From assembly GCF_014268935.2 (NCBI RefSeq), contig NZ_JABWRJ020000002.1, forward strand, positions 124,001 through 188,000: a stretch of DNA of 64,000 nucleotides. Direction: 5' to 3'. The DNA is from Pseudomonas peradeniyensis. GTDB taxonomy: Bacteria; Pseudomonadota; Gammaproteobacteria; Pseudomonadales; Pseudomonadaceae. Below, piece after piece: positions 59,304-64,000 of this stretch. Both the position numbers and the translations under genes were made by a program. The notes below the pieces were generated by a model. It was not told the origin of the DNA and did not search any database. It saw only the letters and a list, made by a program, of their open reading frames with translations. Within the stretch, counting starts at the first letter, position 1. Each line of letters opens with the position of its first letter.

Positions 59304-60707
59304 ATGCAACAAGCTCAAGGTCTCAAGCGCGGGCTATCGGCCCGGCATATCCGTTTCATGGCGCTCGGTTCGGCAATCGGTACCGGGCTTTTCTACGGTT
59401 CGGCCTCGGCCATCCAGATGGCCGGCCCGGCCGTGTTGCTGGCCTACCTGATCGGTGGCGCTGCCGTGTTCATGGTCATGCGCGCCCTCGGTGAGATGGC
59501 CGTGCACAACCCGGTGGCCGGCTCCTTCGGCCACTACGCCAGCACCTACCTCGGCCCCATGGCCGGCTTCATCCTCGGCTGGACCTACGCTTTCGAGATG
59601 GTCATCGTCGCCATCGCCGACGTCACCGCCTTCGGTATCTACATGGGCTTCTGGTTCCCGGAGGTTGCCCGCTGGATCTGGGTGCTGGGCATCGTCTTCC
59701 TGATCGGCGGCCTGAACCTGTGCAACGTGCGGGTCTTCGGTGAAATGGAGTTCTGGCTGTCGCTGCTCAAGGTCGGCGCCATCGTTGCGATGATCCTTGC
59801 CGGCCTGGGCATCATGGCCTTCGGCTTCAGCCAGGTGGGCACGGGGCACGCGGTCGGGGTGAGCAACCTGTTCGACCACGGCGGCTTCATGCCCAATGGC
59901 GTCAGTGGCCTGATCGCCTCGTTCGCGGTGGTGATGTTCGCCTTTGGCGGCATCGAGATCATCGGTGTCACCGCCGGTGAGGCGAAAGACCCTCAGCGCG
60001 TCATCCCCAAGGCGATCAACGCTGTGCCGCTGCGCATCCTGCTGTTCTACGTGCTCACCCTGTTCGTGCTGATGTGCCTGTACCCATGGCCGCAGATCGG
60101 CAGCCAGGGCAGCCCGTTCGTGCAGATCTTCAGCAACCTGGGCATTGGCTCAGCCGCGGCCGTGCTCAATATCGTGGTGATCTCGGCGGCGATTTCGGCG
60201 ATCAACAGCGACATCTTCGGCGCCGGGCGCATGATGTACGGCCTGGCCCAGCACGGCCAGGCGCCGCGTGGCTTCGGCAAGCTGTCGAAACACGGCGTGC
60301 CGTGGATGACCGTGGTGGTGATGGGCGCGGCGCTGCTGATCGGCGTGCTGCTCAACTATCTGATCCCGGAAAACGTGTTCCTGCTGATCGCTTCGATCGC
60401 CACCTTCGCCACCGTGTGGGTGTGGCTGATGATCCTGGTCACCCAGGTCGCCATGCGCCGCAGCATGAGCCGTGAGGAGGTCGCCCAGCTCAAGTTCCCG
60501 GTACCGTTCTGGCCCTATGGCCCGGCCCTGGCCATTGCCTTCATGGTGTTCATCTTCGGCGTGCTCGGCTACTTCCCTGACACCCAGGCGGCGTTGATCG
60601 TCGGCGTGATCTGGGTGGTGTTCCTGGTGGCCTCCTACCTGCTGTGGTGCAAGCCGCGCGCCGGTGGTGGCGAGCCGCTCCAGGAGCCTGCCGAGCTGCA
60701 CCGCTGA
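59304..60707 (+). CDS. Amino acid permease of the histidine/proline type (hut-linked)
   Basis: A 467-residue APC-superfamily transporter with twelve membrane helices. The first helix carries the unwound substrate-site motif [20 protein letters not shown], and helix 3 the segment [21 protein letters not shown]. It resembles both ProY- and HutT-type permeases; its position inside the hut operon strongly suggests it imports histidine (HutT). An AAGGAC ribosome site lies 8 bases before the ATG; hutI begins 18 bases after the stop. Confidence 0.9.
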   Translation: MQQAQGLKRGLSARHIRFMALGSAIGTGLFYGSASAIQMAGPAVLLAYLIGGAAVFMVMRALGEMAVHNPVAGSFGHYASTYLGPMAGFILGWTYAFEMVIVAIADVTAFGIYMGFWFPEVARWIWVLGIVFLIGGLNLCNVRVFGEMEFWLSLLKVGAIVAMILAGLGIMAFGFSQVGTGHAVGVSNLFDHGGFMPNGVSGLIASFAVVMFAFGGIEIIGVTAGEAKDPQRVIPKAINAVPLRILLFYVLTLFVLMCLYPWPQIGSQGSPFVQIFSNLGIGSAAAVLNIVVISAAISAINSDIFGAGRMMYGLAQHGQAPRGFGKLSKHGVPWMTVVVMGAALLIGVLLNYLIPENVFLLIASIATFATVWVWLMILVTQVAMRRSMSREEVAQLKFPVPFWPYGPALAIAFMVFIFGVLGYFPDTQAALIVGVIWVVFLVASYLLWCKPRAGGGEPLQEPAELHR

Positions 60708-60725
60708 ATTAGAAAGGAGATCCTG

Positions 60726-61931
60726 ATGAGAACCCTCTGGCAGCACTGCCACGCCGCGACCATGACCGACGGCCGCTACGCGATCATCGAAGACGCGGCG
60801 ATCGTCACCAGCGCCGGGCTGATCGAGTGGATCGGCCCGCGCGTTGACGTGCCGCCGGTCGCAGCCGACCGCGTCGTCGACCTGGGCGGCGCCTGGGTCA
60901 CCCCCGGGCTGATCGACTGCCACACCCATGCGGTGTTCGGCGGCAACCGCAGCGGCGAGTTCGAGCAGCGCCTGCAGGGCGTCAGCTATGCCGAGATCGC
61001 CGCCCAGGGCGGCGGCATCGCCAGCACCGTGCGGGCCACCCGCGCGGCCAGCGAGGACGAGCTGCTGGCCAGTGCCCGCCAGCGGGTCCAGGCGCTGATG
61101 CGCGATGGCGTGACCACGATCGAGATCAAGTCTGGCTACGGCCTGGATCTTGATAACGAACGCAAGATGCTGCGCGTCGCCCGGCGCCTGGGCGAGGAGC
61201 TGCCGGTCACCGTGCGCAGCACCTGCCTGGCCGCCCACGCGCTGCCGCCGGAATACGCGGGCAGGGCAGACGACTACATCGATCATATCTGCGAGCAGAT
61301 GCTCCCGGCGTTGGCCTCCGAGGGGCTGGTGGATGCGGTGGATGCCTTCTGCGAACACCTGGCGTTCTCCCCGGCCCAGGTCGAGCGCCTGTTCATCAAG
61401 GCGCGCGACCTGGGGCTGCCGGTCAAGCTGCACGCCGAGCAGCTGTCTTCGCTGCACGGCTCGAGCCTGGCGGCGCGCTACCAGGCGCTGTCGGCGGATC
61501 ACCTGGAGTTCATGACCGAGGAAGACGCCATCGCCATGGCCGCGGCCGGCACCGTCGCCGTGCTGTTGCCGGGGGCGTTCTACTTCCTGCGGGAAACCCA
61601 GCTGCCACCGATGGACGCCCTGCGCCGGCACGGCGTGAAGATCGCCCTGGCCAGCGACCTCAACCCCGGCACCTCACCGGGGCTGTCGCTGCGCCTGATG
61701 CTGAACATGGGCTGCACCTGTTTCCGCATGACCCCCGAGGAAGCCCTGGCAGGCGTCACCGTGCATGCCGCCACGGCGCTGGGGCTGGGCGACAGCCACG
61801 GCTCGCTGGAGGTGGGCAAGGTGGCGGACTTCATCGCCTGGCAGATCGAACGCCCGGCCGACCTCAGCTACTGGCTCGGCGGTGACTTGCCCAAGCGCGT
61901 GGTGCGCTTGGGGCATGAGATATCCAACTGA
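60726..61931 (+). CDS. hutI: Imidazolonepropionase
   Basis: A 401-residue zinc/iron amidohydrolase opening the imidazolone ring to N-formimino-L-glutamate (step three). The metal-binding [16 protein letters not shown] (His66, His68), [12 protein letters not shown] and the catalytic-Asp segment [13 protein letters not shown] are intact. AAAGGAGA lies just before the ATG. It is followed by a REP pair and hutG. Confidence 0.97.
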   Translation: MRTLWQHCHAATMTDGRYAIIEDAAIVTSAGLIEWIGPRVDVPPVAADRVVDLGGAWVTPGLIDCHTHAVFGGNRSGEFEQRLQGVSYAEIAAQGGGIASTVRATRAASEDELLASARQRVQALMRDGVTTIEIKSGYGLDLDNERKMLRVARRLGEELPVTVRSTCLAAHALPPEYAGRADDYIDHICEQMLPALASEGLVDAVDAFCEHLAFSPAQVERLFIKARDLGLPVKLHAEQLSSLHGSSLAARYQALSADHLEFMTEEDAIAMAAAGTVAVLLPGAFYFLRETQLPPMDALRRHGVKIALASDLNPGTSPGLSLRLMLNMGCTCFRMTPEEALAGVTVHAATALGLGDSHGSLEVGKVADFIAWQIERPADLSYWLGGDLPKRVVRLGHEISN

Positions 61932-61936
61932 AAGGT

Positions 61937-62018
61937 AGCTTCGTGGGAGCGGGCTTGCCCCGCGATACCGGCGAAGCCGGTGCCATCCATCGCGGGGCAA
62001 GCCCGCTCCCACGAAGCT
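61937..62018. repeat. REP pair between hutI and hutG
   Basis: A complete inverted pair bounded by AGCTTCGTGGGAGCGGGCTT and AAGCCCGCTCCCACGAAGCT, so the arms are longer than the usual REP. A small GCGAAGCCGG linker separates them. It lies inside the operon, where it could weaken readthrough into hutG. Confidence 0.9.
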
Positions 62019-62043
62019 CAAGCAGATACGCTGTAGGAGTCAT

Positions 62044-62847
62044 ATGGACAAGGTATTGAGTTTTCACCAAGGCCGGCTGCCCCTGCTGATCAGCATGCCC
62101 CACGCCGGGCTGGGCCTGACGCCACCCGTGCGTGACGGCCTGGTCGACCAGGCACGCAGCCTGCCTGACACCGACTGGCATATCCCGCGCCTGTACGACT
62201 TCGCCCGTGACCTGGGCGCCAGTGTGGTGGCGGCGGAGTATTCGCGCTTCGTCATCGACCTGAACCGCCCGGATGACGACAAGCCGCTGTACGTCGGCGC
62301 CACCACCGGCCTGTACCCGGCGACCTTGTTCGATGGCGAGCCGTTGTTCAAGGATGGCCAGGCGCCGAGCGCCGACGAGCGGGCCACGTACCTGGAAGGG
62401 ATCTGGCGCCCGTACCACGACACGATTCGTCGCGAACTGGAGCGCCTGCGTACCGAGTTCGGCTATGCGCTGCTGTGGGACGCCCACTCGATCCGTTCGC
62501 TGATCCCGCACCTGTTCGACGGCAAGCTGCCGGACTTCAACCTCGGCACCTTCAACGGTGCCAGTTGCGATCCCGAGCTGGCCGAGCGGCTGCAGGGCGT
62601 GTGCGCCGAATTCCCGCAGTACAGCCATGTACTAAACGGCCGCTTCAAGGGCGGACACATCACCCGCCACTACGGTGACCCTTCCCGGCAGATCCATGCC
62701 GTGCAACTGGAGCTGGCGCAGAGCACGTACATGAATGAAGCCGAGCCGTTCGCCTATCGCGAGGATCTGGCACAACCGACCCAGATGGTCCTGGGGCGGT
62801 TGCTGGAGACGGTCCTCGCATGGGGCAGGGAGCGATACGGGCGCTAG
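62044..62847 (+). CDS. hutG: N-formylglutamate deformylase
   Basis: A 267-residue amidohydrolase that releases formate and glutamate from N-formylglutamate (last step). Conserved parts are PLLISMPHAG, FVIDLNRPDDD, the central WDAHSIRS with its metal-binding Asp-His, and FKGGHITRHYG. Together with hutF it completes the five-step route. Its stop lies only three bases from the stop of the convergent effector gene. Confidence 0.96.
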   Translation: MDKVLSFHQGRLPLLISMPHAGLGLTPPVRDGLVDQARSLPDTDWHIPRLYDFARDLGASVVAAEYSRFVIDLNRPDDDKPLYVGATTGLYPATLFDGEPLFKDGQAPSADERATYLEGIWRPYHDTIRRELERLRTEFGYALLWDAHSIRSLIPHLFDGKLPDFNLGTFNGASCDPELAERLQGVCAEFPQYSHVLNGRFKGGHITRHYGDPSRQIHAVQLELAQSTYMNEAEPFAYREDLAQPTQMVLGRLLETVLAWGRERYGR

Positions 62848-62850
62848 CCG

Positions 62851-64000
62851 TCAACTGCGATCCGGGTTGGCCAGCGTGGTCAGCTCACGGATCAGGTGCC
62901 GTTCCCGTGCCTGCTTGTCGTTTTCCAGCGCCTCGTACTCGGGCGCCAGTTCCTCGAGGCTTTGCGGGGACTCGTCCAGGGCGCTGACCTGCGCCCTGTA
63001 CTGCTGTTCGATGGCGTCGAAGCGTGCTGCGTAGGTCAGGCGCAGGTATCGGCACCATTCGTCATTGTTCGCGGCATACCTCAGGAACGACTCACCCTGC
63101 TCATCCCGGTGTACCTGGTCCATCGCCGCTGTCAGCTCGCTGCGGCTGACATCGGCAAAGGCCTCGTAGAGCATGTTGTCGTCGGGTACGCCCAGCTTCA
63201 GCTCCTGGTTCAGCCCGCGGCGATAGGCCAGGCGGACCTCCGCCTCGTCCCGGCCCTTGGCTTTGTCGCGGGCGATCTCATCCAGTCGGTACAGGCGGTA
63301 GAGACGCGTGAGTTCCTGGTAGAGCGTATGTTCCGTATCGCCCGCTGCTGTCAGCAGGCTACGACTGTCGATCAGCAGCTCGATGTTCTGGAACACCAGC
63401 AATGCCCCGTCGTGGCAGGTCTGGCTGCCGGTGTCCGGTTGTACCAGCGCTTCCTGAGCAATGGCGTTGAACAGCGCGCGTTCTTCCGGCCTGACCAGCG
63501 CCTTGATCAGGACCATGCGCACGCGCTGGCAGAAGGACGGGCGGGTGGCGCCATTGCGAAAGGGGGCTGACTGCTGCAGGCGCCCGACCAGCGACAGCAG
63601 GTTGCCCGCATCGCCGGCCTGTTGCAGTTGCTGCCAGGCATCGCGCAGCGCTTCGTTTTCCAGCTGTGCACCTTGCAGCCAGGCCTCCAGGCGCGGCTGG
63701 TCCTCGGCAAGGGGAAGGATTGGATTATGCAGGTGCCCTCCCGCCAGTTCCTCATCCGAAGACGTCGCGGTCAGCAAGTCATCGGGCAGGCTCATGGCGA
63801 AGGTGAAGTTGCGCTGGGTATCGGAGGATGTGCGTGCGCGGAACATGGTGCTGCGGGTCAGTGGGTTGTCGAACAGGGCAATGGACGACACGGGGAAGTC
63901 ATGATCGAGGTTGCTGAAGATGTGTTCAGGCAGTTCGGTCAAGCGGTTCTCGCTCAGGTCGAGCAGCTCCAGCGGCAGCAGGCTGTCTAGCCAGGTGGGC
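62851..64000 (-). CDS. Leucine-rich-repeat NEL-type E3 ubiquitin ligase effector, C-terminal part (runs off right edge)
   Basis: About 383 C-terminal residues are visible. They begin in leucine-rich repeats (LELLDLSENRLTELPEHIF) and continue into a NEL (IpaH/SspH/SlrP-type) ligase domain. The catalytic Cys-x-Asp motif is TCHDGALLVFQNIELL, with the cysteine codon at 63415-63417; a second block is SFCQRVRMVLIKAL, and the last part is helical with the pattern LRLTYAARFDAIEQQYRAQV. Enzymes of this class transfer ubiquitin in eukaryotic hosts through a thioester, with substrates recognised by the repeats. In pseudomonads such proteins often carry an N-terminal DUF6543-like toxin region, which would lie outside the window. 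Secretion signal unseen. Stop is 3 bases from hutG's stop. Confidence 0.85.
   Translation of the reverse strand, partial: PTWLDSLLPLELLDLSENRLTELPEHIFSNLDHDFPVSSIALFDNPLTRSTMFRARTSSDTQRNFTFAMSLPDDLLTATSSDEELAGGHLHNPILPLAEDQPRLEAWLQGAQLENEALRDAWQQLQQAGDAGNLLSLVGRLQQSAPFRNGATRPSFCQRVRMVLIKALVRPEERALFNAIAQEALVQPDTGSQTCHDGALLVFQNIELLIDSRSLLTAAGDTEHTLYQELTRLYRLYRLDEIARDKAKGRDEAEVRLAYRRGLNQELKLGVPDDNMLYEAFADVSRSELTAAMDQVHRDEQGESFLRYAANNDEWCRYLRLTYAARFDAIEQQYRAQVSALDESPQSLEELAPEYEALENDKQARERHLIRELTTLANPDRS

Noticed and set aside
55662..62018. Recurrent palindromes considered as a CRISPR array or integron sites
   Set aside because: Units are inverted REP pairs scattered singly between genes, without regular spacers or cas/integrase genes.

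Overview
The window looks like a chromosomal segment of a fluorescent Pseudomonas, most likely of the P. putida group. The reasons are the high-GC codon use, the typical gene neighbourhoods (bet, ntrBC-glnA-thiI-typA, glgP-fbp, a complete hut cluster) and at least a dozen copies of putida-type REP palindromes (GTGGGAGCGGGCTTGCCCCGCGAT and variants) in the gaps. No rRNA, tRNA, CRISPR array, prophage or complete insertion sequence was seen.

Layout. 1-4404 (minus strand) is the start of an aryl-polyene-type biosynthetic operon: ketosynthase-like protein, lysophospholipid-type acyltransferase, two acyl carrier proteins, a membrane protein, an AMP-ligase fused to a hot-dog dehydratase, and the first codons of a family-2 glycosyltransferase running off the left edge. 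4722-5793 holds a lone ParA-type ATPase followed by a decayed HigBA-like toxin-antitoxin remnant. 5800-13039 (minus) carries trxC, selO, mscK and a K+/H+ antiporter. 13294-19717 is the choline to glycine-betaine system: betA, betB and betI, with betT divergent, around a perfect 20-bp operator palindrome. 19852-24504 encodes a 1550-residue protein resembling the 'dermonecrotic toxin' (DUF6543-like) family, facing a secreted trypsin-like protease.

26100-31310 (minus) is a cell-envelope group (YibQ-like deacetylase, CtpA, EnvC) plus gpmI. 31517-32708 (plus) is a membrane rhodanese, grxC and secB. trmL and a small membrane protein then diverge from overlapping start codons. 34047-34889 is an orphan Rhs-core gene with a non-homologous tail. 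35027-39894 is the nitrogen-control block ntrC, ntrB, secreted chorismate mutase, glnA. The glnA promoter has a sigma-54 element and two NtrC-type operators 31 bp apart; ntrB has a weaker version of the same arrangement. thiI and typA follow, then a 166-bp palindromic MITE-like element and a 199-residue protein of unknown function. 44816-52697 holds a YkgJ protein, glgP, fbp, a DUF924 protein, a PctA-like chemoreceptor with a substituted ligand-binding aspartate, and two small lipoproteins (OmlA-like, Blc).

52859-62847 is the histidine-utilisation regulon: hutF divergent from hutC-hutD, then hutU, hutH, a permease, hutI and hutG, with HutC-type operator palindromes before hutF/hutC and hutU. 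It degrades histidine through urocanate, imidazolonepropionate and formiminoglutamate to glutamate, using the HutF/HutG five-step route. The right edge (62851-64000, minus) is the C-terminal part of a leucine-rich-repeat NEL-type E3 ubiquitin ligase with the Cys-x-Asp catalytic motif. Together with the DUF6543-like protein it makes two probable host-directed effectors in otherwise core chromosome, and these are the most notable content of the window.
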